Shown here: positions 17,190-25,099 of the stretch, piece after piece
Layout: every line of letters begins with the position of its first letter
Numbering within the stretch: the stretch's first letter is position 1
Assembly (NCBI GenBank): GCA_030123765.1
Contig: JASJXX010000021.1
Span: 1-35,104, forward strand
DNA: 35,104 nucleotides
Source of the DNA: Actinomycetota bacterium
GTDB lineage: Bacteria > Actinomycetota > Acidimicrobiia > Spongiisociales > UBA5794
Direction of reading: 5' to 3'
Made by a program: the position numbers and the translations under genes
The notes under the pieces: model-generated
Told to the model about the DNA's origin: nothing
Seen by the model: only the letters and a program-made list of their open reading frames with translations
The model's database searches: none

Positions 17190-18094
17190 AGCGTCTTGGA
17201 ACCTCGCTCGGCACGTACGTACTCTCCTCCCCTCTCATAGCGGCCGCAGGAACAGTCGGGTCGATCGTAGAGTTCGCCGACGTCATCGACTTCTCCCTCT
17301 ACGGCGCAGCTACCACCAAGTCCGTCGCTCCGGAGCCCTGGCCAGGGAGAGAGCCACCGCGTATCGCTCCGGGCGAGATGGGGATGCTCAACAGCATCGG
17401 CATCCAGAACACGGGAATCGATGTTTGGGCGGAGTCGATGGCGACCGAGCTGGCCGGCATCCCAACGAAGGTGTGGGGGAGCGTCGTCGCTCACGACATC
17501 GAGGGATTCGGTGAGGTCGCCCGCAGAATGGCAGATGTCGGCGTGTCAGCGATCGAGGTCAACCTCTCGTGCCCGAACCTCGACGGTACTCCCTTCGCTC
17601 TCGACCCCTTACTTTCACGCGACGTGGTGCGTTGCGTCCGCGACGCGGTCTCCCTCCCCATAGGTGCGAAGCTCTCCTCAGACGCCGAGCCGATCACAGC
17701 AGTAGCGTCAGCGGTCCAGGGGGCCGGGGCAGACTGGGTCGTGGTTGCGAACACCGTCATGGCCGCGCGGATTGATCCGGTCACGAGACGACCCGTCCTG
17801 AGTGGTCTCATCGGTGGATACTCAGGTGCTCCTATCCGACCGATCACGCTGAGAAGCGTTCTGCAAGTTGCCAGAGATCTCCCCGATCTGCCGATCGTCG
17901 GGTGTGGAGGCGTATCTCAAGCAGGTCACGTAGTGGAGTATCTTCTCGCGGGAGCCGCTGCAGTCGCCATCGGTTCAGCACACTTCAAAACACCTCGCGT
18001 CGCCCGGAAAATCACCCGCGACCTGGAGCGGTACATCCGTCGACATGAGCTCTCCGGAGTCGCGGAACTGATTGGAGCCTACGAACCGTGGTGA
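17186..18094 (+). CDS. pyrD: Dihydroorotate dehydrogenase, class 1B type catalytic subunit
   Basis: This enzyme oxidises dihydroorotate to orotate using FMN. The protein is 302 residues. The catalytic Cys lies in EVNLSCPNL, which marks class 1. [20 protein letters not shown] and the [14 protein letters not shown] block resemble class 1B (PyrDB) enzymes. The family's 1B form normally pairs with the FeS/FAD subunit PyrK for NAD+ use, but no pyrK lies between carB and pyrD or elsewhere in the window. ATG 17186 overlaps the carB stop, and the gene overlaps pyrF. Confidence 0.93.
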   Translation: MKRLGTSLGTYVLSSPLIAAAGTVGSIVEFADVIDFSLYGAATTKSVAPEPWPGREPPRIAPGEMGMLNSIGIQNTGIDVWAESMATELAGIPTKVWGSVVAHDIEGFGEVARRMADVGVSAIEVNLSCPNLDGTPFALDPLLSRDVVRCVRDAVSLPIGAKLSSDAEPITAVASAVQGAGADWVVVANTVMAARIDPVTRRPVLSGLIGGYSGAPIRPITLRSVLQVARDLPDLPIVGCGGVSQAGHVVEYLLAGAAAVAIGSAHFKTPRVARKITRDLERYIRRHELSGVAELIGAYEPW

Positions 18095-18795
18095 CCTCCA
18101 ACCCGATCATCGTCGCTCTCGACTTGCCTACCGCGGAGGAGGCAGTACGGATGGCCCGGACGCTTGCTGATCACGTCGGCGCGTTCAAGATCGGCCTCGG
18201 CCTCCTCTGTGGCCCTGGACCCGGAACGATCGGTGCGCTCGTCAGGGTTGGGAAGCCGGTCTTCGTGGATGCCAAGCTCCATGACATCCCCAGCCAGGTC
18301 AGAGCAGCGGCAGAGCGGCTCGGCAAACACGGCGCCCGGTGGGTCACTGCACATGTCGGGGGTGGCCACAACATGCTTGAGGCAGCGGTTGAAGGCCTCA
18401 CCATGGGAGCGGGTGGCGCGCAGGCAGGAATCCTCGGCGTCTCCGTGCTCACCTCACTTGATCAGGCGGATCTTGAGAGGATCGGGATCCAGAGGACCCC
18501 GGGCCAGCTCGTCGGCAGAATGGCCAAGGTGGCCGATGGCGCAGGGTGCGAAGGCCTGGTGTGCTCGCCCCAGGAGCTCAACGTGGTGAGTCAAGCGGCA
18601 CCACGTCTCATACGTGTCACTCCGGGAATACGAGTTAGGGACCTCGGCGATGACCAGGCACGTACGGCAACACCGCTCGCTGCGATCGAGCGCGGCGCGA
18701 CGATGCTTGTCATCGGCAGGCCGATCACTCAGGCCTCTGACCCGGCGGGCGCCGCAGCAGCCATTCTCGCGGATATCACCGGCTCAGCGCCGTAG
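18088..18795 (+). CDS. pyrF: Orotidine 5'-phosphate decarboxylase
   Basis: This enzyme decarboxylates OMP to UMP, the last step of the pathway encoded here. The 235-residue TIM barrel has the catalytic FVDAKLHDIP motif (the Asp-Lys-Asp array) in the first third and a phosphate-binding VIGRPIT near the end. It is the short, bacterial group I form. The start is GTG 18088 or GTG 18091. The latter would give the GTGA overlap with the pyrD stop that is common in this operon. With pyrB, pyrC, carAB and pyrD it completes de novo UMP synthesis. Confidence 0.96.
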   Translation: MVTSNPIIVALDLPTAEEAVRMARTLADHVGAFKIGLGLLCGPGPGTIGALVRVGKPVFVDAKLHDIPSQVRAAAERLGKHGARWVTAHVGGGHNMLEAAVEGLTMGAGGAQAGILGVSVLTSLDQADLERIGIQRTPGQLVGRMAKVADGAGCEGLVCSPQELNVVSQAAPRLIRVTPGIRVRDLGDDQARTATPLAAIERGATMLVIGRPITQASDPAGAAAAILADITGSAP

Positions 18796-18798
18796 AAT
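18793..18798 (+). promoter_or_regulatory. -10 element upstream of mihF
   Basis: TAGAAT overlaps the pyrF stop and lies 7 nt before ATG 18806, the same spacing as the other leaderless promoters. A start there could give either a leaderless 7-codon N-terminal extension or a 21-nt leader ahead of the better start at 18827. Confidence 0.5.
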
Positions 18799-18826
18799 TG
18801 ATACGATGCCTCCCGGAGAGGAGAGC

Positions 18827-19138
18827 ATGGCGCTTCCAGAGATGACCGAGGAGCAACGCACGGCCGCGCTCGCGCGTGCCGGGGAAGCCCGCAGGCTCCG
18901 CGCGGAGATCAAGCAGCTCCTGAAGACGGGGAGCCTCTCGTTCGCCGACGTGCTCGAGCGGGCAGCGGCGAATGATCTTGTCGCGGGGACGAAGATCCAA
19001 GCAATAGTGGTCTCGATGCCTGGCATGGGCAAGGTGAGCACGAAGCGGCTCCTTGAGGAGATCGGCGTGGCGAGCAATCGCACGATCAGGGGTCTTGGGA
19101 GAAAGCAGCGCGAGGCCCTTCTTGAACGCTTCTCCTGA
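18827..19138 (+). CDS. mihF: Actinobacterial integration host factor (mIHF)
   Basis: mIHF is an actinobacteria-specific nucleoid protein that binds and bends DNA and supports phage integration and global regulation. The 103-residue protein begins MALPEMTEEQRTAAL, matching the family start. An HhH-like MPGMGKVSTKRLLEEIG element and the RGLGRKQREAL tail follow. I chose ATG 18827 because GGAGAGGAG lies just upstream. ATG 18806 (7 residues longer) is the alternative if a leaderless mRNA is used. A much longer start inside pyrF is unlikely. Next to gmk and rpoZ it forms the hallmark actinobacterial order. Confidence 0.93.
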   Translation: MALPEMTEEQRTAALARAGEARRLRAEIKQLLKTGSLSFADVLERAAANDLVAGTKIQAIVVSMPGMGKVSTKRLLEEIGVASNRTIRGLGRKQREALLERFS

Positions 19139-19706
19139 CGGCAGACTCGTCGTCATCTCCGGCCCTTCCGGAGTCGGCAAGTCGAGCATCGTCGACGTGG
19201 TCGTGGACCGGACAGATTCGTGTTTCTCGGTCTCGGCTACGACGAAGCCCCCCCGGCAGGGGGAGGTGGACGGCGTCGACTATCACTTCATGACCCGCGA
19301 AGCCTTTCTCGATGCCACCGATGGAGGCTTGATGCTGGAATGGGCCGAGTACGCGGGGCACCTCTATGGGACCCTGCGGAGTGAGGTGGAGCCGCCACTT
19401 TCGCGGGGAGTCAACGTGATTCTCAACATCGAGATCGAAGGAGCGAAGCAGATTCGCGGAACGTATCCGGGTGCCGTCCTGATCTTCATCACTCCCCCCT
19501 CCCTCCAAGAGCTCGCACGACGTCTCGCAGGGAGAGGAGACACCGCTCCAGACGACGTCGAGCGGAGGTTCAGCATCGCCGCACACGAGATCGCCGCGGC
19601 GGCAGATGTGTACGACCACATCGTTGAGAACGACGTTCTTGACGACGCGATCACCCGGGTTCTCGATATACTCGACGGCGAAGGTGCCGACGCTGTGACG
19701 TTGTGA
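19122..19706 (+). CDS. gmk: Guanylate kinase
   Basis: This enzyme phosphorylates GMP to GDP. The P-loop GPSGVGKSS lies at about residues 14-22. The GMP-binding segment DYHFMTREAF and the LEWAEYAGHLYGT block follow. The lid and the C-terminal region are intact. The start is uncertain. TTG 19122 is preceded by GAGG with a 6-nt gap and places the P-loop at the usual distance. An in-frame start at 19053 would add 23 residues inside mihF. It overlaps the mihF end by 17 bp. The length with TTG is 194 residues, normal for the family. Confidence 0.93.
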   Translation: MNASPDGRLVVISGPSGVGKSSIVDVVVDRTDSCFSVSATTKPPRQGEVDGVDYHFMTREAFLDATDGGLMLEWAEYAGHLYGTLRSEVEPPLSRGVNVILNIEIEGAKQIRGTYPGAVLIFITPPSLQELARRLAGRGDTAPDDVERRFSIAAHEIAAAADVYDHIVENDVLDDAITRVLDILDGEGADAVTL

Positions 19707-19761
19707 CGCTTTGTGCCGCCCGAGCGGTGATCTGACTGTGACCTGAGGAGCCCATCGAATC

Positions 19762-19992
19762 ATGATTGAACCATCCATCGACGTGTTAGTAGAGAAGACG
19801 GGTTCCCGTTTCGCTCTTGTCGTGCTTGCCGCACGCCGCGCGAGGCAGATCAACGCCTATTACAACGAACTTGGTGCCGGAATCGGCGGTTATGTACCTC
19901 CCCAGGTTCACTCACTCTCAAGAAAGCCTCTCTCGATCTCTCTGGAAGAGATCGCTGCAGATAAAGTTGTCATCGCCCCGATGGAGGAGTAG
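19762..19992 (+). CDS. rpoZ: DNA-directed RNA polymerase subunit omega
   Basis: Omega helps assemble and stabilise core RNA polymerase by binding beta-prime. The 76-residue protein includes KTGSRFALVVLAARRARQINAYYN, the conserved helix-rich core. The C-terminal half, KPLSISLEEIAADKV, is also typical of actinobacterial omega. GAGGAG lies 11 nt before ATG 19762, a rather long gap. The gene follows gmk after 55 bp and precedes coaBC by 3 bp. The end of rpoZ carries the coaBC ribosome site. Confidence 0.94.
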   Translation: MIEPSIDVLVEKTGSRFALVVLAARRARQINAYYNELGAGIGGYVPPQVHSLSRKPLSISLEEIAADKVVIAPMEE

Positions 19993-19995
19993 TTC

Positions 19996-21180
19996 ATGAC
20001 CGCCGGGCGACATGTCGTTCTCGGCGTGACGGGGGGAGTTGCTGCCTACAAGGCCGCGTATCTCGCCCGGAGGCTCATTGAGCGTGGCGCGGCTGTTCGG
20101 GTCGTGATGACGGCCTCCGCACTGGAATTCATCGGAGCTCAAACGTTCGCAGCGATCACCGGGAGGGCTCCGTTGACGGACCTCTTCTCTGACACGGATG
20201 TCTCGCCACACACGACGCTGGGACGCTGGGCCGACACGATCGTCATCGCACCCGCCACCGCAGCGACTATCTCGAAACTCGCTTCCGGTCAGGCTTCCGA
20301 CGCGTTGATAGCGACCGTGCTCGCATCCAGAGCACGCGTGGTGGTCGCGCCGGCAATGCACACCGAGATGTGGGAGCACCCGGCGACACAACGCAACCTC
20401 GAGCTCCTTCGCTCCTACGGGTACGAGATCGTGAGTCCAGAGCGAGGTGCACTTGCAGGGGGTGACGAGGGAGTGGGAAGACTCGCCGAACCAGAGACGA
20501 TCGCCGAAGTTGTGTTGTCGCACCTCTCGACCCTCGACCTGGCCGGGCTGCACGTCATCGTTACCGCGGGGGGAACTCGGGAGCCGATCGATCCGGTGCG
20601 TTACATAGGGAATCGATCGTCAGGGAAGATGGGGAACGCGATCGCTCAGGTGGCCGCGAATCGCGGTGCAAGGGTCCTGCTCGTGACCGCAGCCGAGCCG
20701 CCTGACGACCCGTCCATCGAAGTGGTGCGTGTGGAGACCGCGCAGCAGATGGCTGAGGAAGTCTGGTCGCGTGCGCGCCATATGGACGTGGCCGTGATGG
20801 CAGCAGCGGTAGCGGACTTCAGGCCACGCGACATCGACAACTCCAAGATTCGCCGTGCCGACGGGGTGCCGGAGATCGAACTCGTCCCTACCTCTGACGT
20901 GTTGCAAGGGGTCCACGAGATGACACCCCGGCCGCTCCTCGTCGGTTTCGCCGCTGAGACAGGTTCGCTGGACCACGTGGTGGAGAAGGCGCGGTCGAAA
21001 GGCGTGGACCTCCTAGTAGCGAATGACGTCACAAAGGAGGGTTCCGGCTTCGGGTCGGACACAAACGAGGTGCGCTTCGTACGCGGCGACGGATCGGTCA
21101 CGGATCACGAGCTGATGTCGAAACACGACGTCGCAGAGGAGATCTGGGACGAGGTGCTGCGCTTGCGGGCGGAATCCTGA
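19996..21180 (+). CDS. coaBC: Bifunctional phosphopantothenoylcysteine decarboxylase / phosphopantothenate--cysteine ligase
   Basis: This enzyme adds Cys to phosphopantothenate and then decarboxylates it, two steps of CoA synthesis. The protein is 394 residues. The N-terminal flavoprotein CoaC domain starts LGVTGGVAAYKA. Its usual PAMN reads PAMH, and the usual Cys clamp reads LAGGDEGVGRL. Both variants are familiar from actinobacterial CoaBC. The C-terminal CoaB domain has VTAGGTREPIDPVRYIGNRSSGKMG and the AAVADFRP and FAAET motifs. GGAGGAG in the rpoZ end gives a 6-nt spacing to ATG 19996. Confidence 0.96.
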   Translation: MTAGRHVVLGVTGGVAAYKAAYLARRLIERGAAVRVVMTASALEFIGAQTFAAITGRAPLTDLFSDTDVSPHTTLGRWADTIVIAPATAATISKLASGQASDALIATVLASRARVVVAPAMHTEMWEHPATQRNLELLRSYGYEIVSPERGALAGGDEGVGRLAEPETIAEVVLSHLSTLDLAGLHVIVTAGGTREPIDPVRYIGNRSSGKMGNAIAQVAANRGARVLLVTAAEPPDDPSIEVVRVETAQQMAEEVWSRARHMDVAVMAAAVADFRPRDIDNSKIRRADGVPEIELVPTSDVLQGVHEMTPRPLLVGFAAETGSLDHVVEKARSKGVDLLVANDVTKEGSGFGSDTNEVRFVRGDGSVTDHELMSKHDVAEEIWDEVLRLRAES

Positions 21181-22922
21181 CTCGTCGACGGGCCTGCCAG
21201 GTCGTACCTGAGATCGCCTCCTTCTCCGTCGACGACGGATTCACCTACCTTGTGCCAGAGGGCATGGTCGTGTCGGTCGGCAATCGTGTCCGTGTCAGGG
21301 TGTCAGGCCGGAGGCTCAGGGGTTACGTGACTGCGACGTTCGACGCGGATCCCGGGCGCAAGCTCCTCCCGATTGACGGACTCTCCGGCCAGATCCCCTC
21401 CTTTGATGCTTCCTCCCTCGAATCGCTCCGATGGGCTGCAACGCACTATGTAACGCCTCTCTCTGTCATCCTCAAGCGGTCGGTCCCACCAAACGTGCCG
21501 CAACCTACCGCCTCCTGGACCGGTGTGACGAGGGATTCCCGGCGCGGGAGCGTGCAGGAGCACCTCCCCGTCTTTCGAGTCGGTGCCACTCCCTTCGGCC
21601 CGGACGTGGCTTCCTCCATCAAGGCCGCGGCAGACGATCGCCGCAGTGTGGTGGTCATCGCTCCCAGTGTCCGTGAAGTCACCGACATGGCCGCCCATCT
21701 TGCCGACCTCCACGGAGATCGAGTCGTGACCGCGACTTCTTCGATGTCGGCACGCAGCGTCACACGTTCCTGGGTCGCGATCGCCACCAGGGAGGGAACC
21801 ATCCTTGTGGGGACGAGAGAAGTGGCGCTCTGGCCCTTCGGAGACGTTGACATCGTCGTAGTGGTGGAGGATGGCCGCAGAGTGATGCGTTCACCGAGCA
21901 CGCCAACCCTCGGTGTACGCGAGGTGATCCTTCATCGGTCGAGAGTCGAGCCGTTCCGTGTTGTGTTCCATGGTCCCGTGCCGACTCTCGAGACGCTTGC
22001 GGCGCTCTCCACGGTCGAAGAGCCTCCCGGGCGCCAGTGGCCGATGATCGAGGTGGTTGATCGGGGGGAGGACCCTCCGGGGACGGGGATGCTCGCGGAG
22101 CGGACCAAGGCAGCGATCCGCAGCGTGGCGTCTGAGGGTGCACCCGTCTTCGTCCTCGTGGGCTCGCGCGGCTACGCCCCTGCGTTTCGATGTGTGTCGT
22201 GTGGAGACGTCCAGAGGTGCTCGAAGTGCGGGAGCGCCGCGTCGAGAGGGAGTGCCTGCCGTCGATGCGGTGAGCGACTCACGCCGTGCAAATCGTGCGG
22301 CGGAACCCGGCTCTACCCGCTGGGCGCCGGCATCGGGAGCATCGTTGACGACATCGGCAGGTTCGTTGACTCGGTGGGTCGCCAGGGCGACAAGAAGTTG
22401 GTGACGGTCGGCTCGGAGCGCGATCTGGTAGACATCACCAAGGTGGCCCTCTCGGTGGCAGTTGACGTCGATGGCCTCGCCATGGCGCCACACTATCGCG
22501 CAGCGGAAGACGCGTTCCGCCTCCTCGTCCGGCTCGCGCAGACTGTCATGGGAGGCAGGGGTCGACGATGCATCGTCCAGACCGCTCTTCGAGACCAGGA
22601 CGTCGTCGACGCTCTCGTGAGCGGACGATCCCGTCCGTTCCTGGAAGGGGAGATGAAGTCACGAGAGAGATTCGGGTTCCCTCCGGTCGGCTCTCTCCTC
22701 GCCATTGAGGTCGACCGTGCCGAGGGTGCACAGGAGCTCCTGACGAAGCACATTGGTTCCCTCGCGACGATCCTGGGACCCGCGCCCGCAGGTGACCGGA
22801 CGCGGTGGCTCCTCCAAGGCAGGAACCTCGACGCGGCTCGGATCGCGTTGCGCCCCGTCGTCAACACGCTCCGGTCCCACGGGGCAAGGGTGCGCGTGGA
22901 CGTCGACCCGATCGACCTCTGA
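21177..22922 (+). CDS. priA: PriA-like primosomal protein lacking helicase motifs
   Basis: This is the actinobacterial PriA type, thought to support replication restart by binding rather than by unwinding. Four CxxC pairs form the zinc-binding region (about residues 342-380 of the long form). The Walker A loop is absent, and the DEXH equivalent reads VVVEDG, so ATP hydrolysis is unlikely. GTG 21252 gives 556 residues, but family-like sequence continues upstream (VVPEIASFSVDDGFTYLVPEG). No ATG, GTG or TTG exists upstream until deep in coaBC. A CTG at 21177 overlapping the coaBC TGA is the likely start. The stop position is secure. Confidence 0.85.
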   Translation: MTRRRACQVVPEIASFSVDDGFTYLVPEGMVVSVGNRVRVRVSGRRLRGYVTATFDADPGRKLLPIDGLSGQIPSFDASSLESLRWAATHYVTPLSVILKRSVPPNVPQPTASWTGVTRDSRRGSVQEHLPVFRVGATPFGPDVASSIKAAADDRRSVVVIAPSVREVTDMAAHLADLHGDRVVTATSSMSARSVTRSWVAIATREGTILVGTREVALWPFGDVDIVVVVEDGRRVMRSPSTPTLGVREVILHRSRVEPFRVVFHGPVPTLETLAALSTVEEPPGRQWPMIEVVDRGEDPPGTGMLAERTKAAIRSVASEGAPVFVLVGSRGYAPAFRCVSCGDVQRCSKCGSAASRGSACRRCGERLTPCKSCGGTRLYPLGAGIGSIVDDIGRFVDSVGRQGDKKLVTVGSERDLVDITKVALSVAVDVDGLAMAPHYRAAEDAFRLLVRLAQTVMGGRGRRCIVQTALRDQDVVDALVSGRSRPFLEGEMKSRERFGFPPVGSLLAIEVDRAEGAQELLTKHIGSLATILGPAPAGDRTRWLLQGRNLDAARIALRPVVNTLRSHGARVRVDVDPIDL

Positions 22923-22931
22923 CCGTGGCCT

Positions 22932-22961
22932 CTGACGGAACCGGCGCATCACAAGTACTCT
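22932..22961 (+). promoter_or_regulatory. Leaderless def promoter
   Basis: CTGACG (22932-22937), an 18-bp spacer and TACTCT (22956-22961) form a good promoter. The -10 ends 6 nt before GTG 22968, so the transcript probably starts at the start codon. This is the best -35/-10 pair of the leaderless set. It would start a def-fmt unit downstream of priA. Confidence 0.6.
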
Positions 22962-22967
22962 GGCTCC

Positions 22968-23471
22968 GTGGCGATCTATCCGATACGTACGTTCCCTGAT
23001 CCCGTTCTCTCAATGAGCGCGGCGAGCGTGATCGTGTTCGATGAGCACCTCGCCCGGTTGGTCGATGACATGATCGAGACCATGTATGACGCTCCGGGGG
23101 TCGGCCTGGCTGCACCCCAGATCGGGGTCCTCAAGAGCATCTTCGTTGCAGACGTCGGCGAGGGGCCCTTCGTCGTGGTCAACCCGGTACTTGTCGAGAC
23201 AGCCGGGAGATGGAAGTCGGAGGAGGGCTGCCTCTCGATACCCGGTCGGTACTGGGAGGTCAGCCGCGCCGAGTACGCGAAGGTCGACGGCGTTGGAATC
23301 AACGGCGCACCGGTGAGCTACGAAGGGGATGAACTGCTGGGCCGTGTGCTGCAACACGAGACCGATCACGTTGATGGCAAGCTCCTCCTCGCCCGCCTCA
23401 GCACCCGCCCCCGAAAGCAGGCACTGAAGGAACTGAGGGAAGACGCCCTCAATGCGCGTAGGCTCACCTGA
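22968..23471 (+). CDS. def: Peptide deformylase
   Basis: This metalloenzyme removes the N-formyl group from new proteins. The 167-residue protein has all three motifs: GVGLAAPQIG, EEGCLSIPG with the metal Cys, and QHETDHVDG with the two metal His and the catalytic Glu. The GTG start at 22968 is supported by the promoter 6 nt upstream and by the typical IRTFPDPVL N-terminus. The stop overlaps the fmt ATG (TGATG). Pairing with fmt, which adds the formyl group to Met-tRNA, is a classic arrangement. Confidence 0.97.
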   Translation: MAIYPIRTFPDPVLSMSAASVIVFDEHLARLVDDMIETMYDAPGVGLAAPQIGVLKSIFVADVGEGPFVVVNPVLVETAGRWKSEEGCLSIPGRYWEVSRAEYAKVDGVGINGAPVSYEGDELLGRVLQHETDHVDGKLLLARLSTRPRKQALKELREDALNARRLT

Positions 23472-24379
23472 TGGGCGCTGTCTTTCTCGGTACACCTGCC
23501 TGTGCGATCCCCAGCCTTGCTGCTCTCGCCGGTGTCGCAGATGTGGAGTTGGTCATCACGCAGCCTGATGGCCGTGCGCCTCGCTCCGGTGGAAGACGAC
23601 CGCCTCCCGTGAAGATCGCCGCGCAGCAGTTCGGTTTTGAAGTTGCCCAACCGGAGACAGGCGAAGCGTTGCACGCAGTCATTGCTGAGCGAGAATTCAC
23701 GGTTGGCGTCGTAGTTGCTTACGGGCGCATACTGACGCCTGCAGTTCTGGATGCGTTGCCGTACGGATTTGTAAATGTCCACTTCTCCCTCCTTCCCCGG
23801 TGGCGAGGCCCGGCTCCTGTTGAGCGGGCGATTGCAGAGGGGGACGCCAGGACAGGGGCCACTCTCATGAAGATCGATGCAGGGATCGACACGGGACCCG
23901 TCCTGGCTGAGACCTCCACGTTGATTGCTCCGTACGAGACGGGGGGGAGTCTCACGGCCCGCCTGTCGCATCTGGGCGCGTCGCTGATCGACACTGCCCT
24001 CACGGAGTATCTCAACAACAGGCGCAGGCCGGTCCCTCAGATCTCCTCCGGTGTCACTCACGCGCGCAGGCTCACGAAGGGGGATGCGCAGATCCGCAAG
24101 GAGTGGACGGCAGAAGCCGCTGAACGGGCGATCCGCGCTTATCAGCCCCGTCCGACCGCATGGATTGCGACGCCGAAGGGGACCGTCCGCATCCACAGCG
24201 CGTCGCCGACATCGGAACGCGGTACACCAGGGGAGATCCAGCTCGTCGGGTCACACGTCATTGCGGGATTCGCGTCAGGAGCCCTCAAACTCGGAACCGT
24301 GCAGCCGGAGGGAAGACCGAGGGTCGATGCCCCCGCATGGATGCACGGGCTGAGAGGAGAACCTGTCTCGTTCCAATGA
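23471..24379 (+). CDS. fmt: Methionyl-tRNA formyltransferase
   Basis: This enzyme transfers formyl from 10-formyl-THF to initiator Met-tRNA. The protein is 302 residues. The N-terminal formyltransferase domain has FLGTPACAIPSL, and VNVHFSLLPRWRG with the catalytic Asn and His. KIDAGIDTGP carries the catalytic Asp. The C-terminal OB-like domain includes YQPRPTAWI. It starts in the def stop codon overlap. Length and motifs are normal. Confidence 0.97.
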   Translation: MGAVFLGTPACAIPSLAALAGVADVELVITQPDGRAPRSGGRRPPPVKIAAQQFGFEVAQPETGEALHAVIAEREFTVGVVVAYGRILTPAVLDALPYGFVNVHFSLLPRWRGPAPVERAIAEGDARTGATLMKIDAGIDTGPVLAETSTLIAPYETGGSLTARLSHLGASLIDTALTEYLNNRRRPVPQISSGVTHARRLTKGDAQIRKEWTAEAAERAIRAYQPRPTAWIATPKGTVRIHSASPTSERGTPGEIQLVGSHVIAGFASGALKLGTVQPEGRPRVDAPAWMHGLRGEPVSFQ

Positions 24380-24419
24380 GCGCCACCGCGTTCCTGAGCG
24401 AACCGTCGCCAGGGGCATT

Positions 24420-24425
24420 TACACT
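24420..24425 (+). promoter_or_regulatory. -10 element, leaderless rpe promoter
   Basis: TACACT lies 7 nt upstream of ATG 24433 (the second of two adjacent ATGs). The spacing matches the other leaderless starts and helps to choose the rpe start. It lies within the 53 bp between the fmt stop and ATG 24433. Confidence 0.5.
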
Positions 24426-24432
24426 CGCAATG

Positions 24433-25098
24433 ATGAGATCACCTGCCCGCATCGCACCATCGATACTCGCCGCCGACTTCGCACACCTCGCGCAGGAGAT
24501 CAAACTCATAGAAGATCACGTCGATCTCCTCCATGTTGACGTGATGGACGGCCACTTCGTTCCCAACATCTCTCTCGGTCCCCCCGTCATATCCTCCCTC
24601 CGAGGGGCTACGAATCTCTATCTCGACTGCCACTTGATGATCACGGACCCGCTCGCATATCTCGAACCTCTCTGCGAGGCCGGTGCGAACGGCGTCACCG
24701 TGCACATAGAGGCAGTACCGGATCCTTCTGCTGTGGCCAGGGAAGCCGGAGTCCTCGGACTGGATTTCGGCCTCGTGATCAACCCTCCCACACCTGTGGC
24801 GGCGGTCGAACCGTATCTCGAAATCGTGTCGATGGTTGTCGTCATGAGCGTTCATCCCGGCCTCGGCGGCCAGGCTTTCCTGACGAGCGCACTCGGCAAG
24901 ATCGCAGCGCTCAGAGAATTGATTGACTCGCACGCCCTTGCGACCGATATACAAGTCGACGGGGGCATCGACCTCCGTACGGCAGCGTCGGCCCGAGCGG
25001 CCGGGGCCGACGTGTTCGTGGCAGGGACAGCAGTGTTTCGTGCTCCGGACCCGGTCCGTGCCGTAAGGGAGATACGGACGATTTTGGACCGGATGTGA
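24433..25098 (+). CDS. rpe: Ribulose-phosphate 3-epimerase
   Basis: This enzyme interconverts ribulose-5-P and xylulose-5-P in the pentose phosphate pathway. The 221-residue TIM barrel opens RIAPSILAADFAHL, then HVDVMDGHFVPN (metal ligands), CHLMI, SVHPGLGGQ and the phosphate-binding VDGGID. ATG 24433 gives the family-typical N-terminus and length and sits 7 nt after TACACT. ATG 24376 overlaps the fmt stop and would add 19 non-conserved residues, so it is less likely but possible. The rpe stop is 1 bp from the response regulator gene. Confidence 0.95.
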   Translation: MRSPARIAPSILAADFAHLAQEIKLIEDHVDLLHVDVMDGHFVPNISLGPPVISSLRGATNLYLDCHLMITDPLAYLEPLCEAGANGVTVHIEAVPDPSAVAREAGVLGLDFGLVINPPTPVAAVEPYLEIVSMVVVMSVHPGLGGQAFLTSALGKIAALRELIDSHALATDIQVDGGIDLRTAASARAAGADVFVAGTAVFRAPDPVRAVREIRTILDRM

Positions 25099-25099
25099 A

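Noticed and set aside
18614-18826. Long N-terminal extension of mIHF into pyrF
   Set aside because: The family start MALP is at 18827 with a strong Shine-Dalgarno. The extension is a shifted reading of pyrF.
20350-20480. CoaC variants PAMH and missing Cys clamp as a possible loss of function
   Set aside because: To my knowledge these variants are common in actinobacterial CoaBC, so they are lineage features and not decay.
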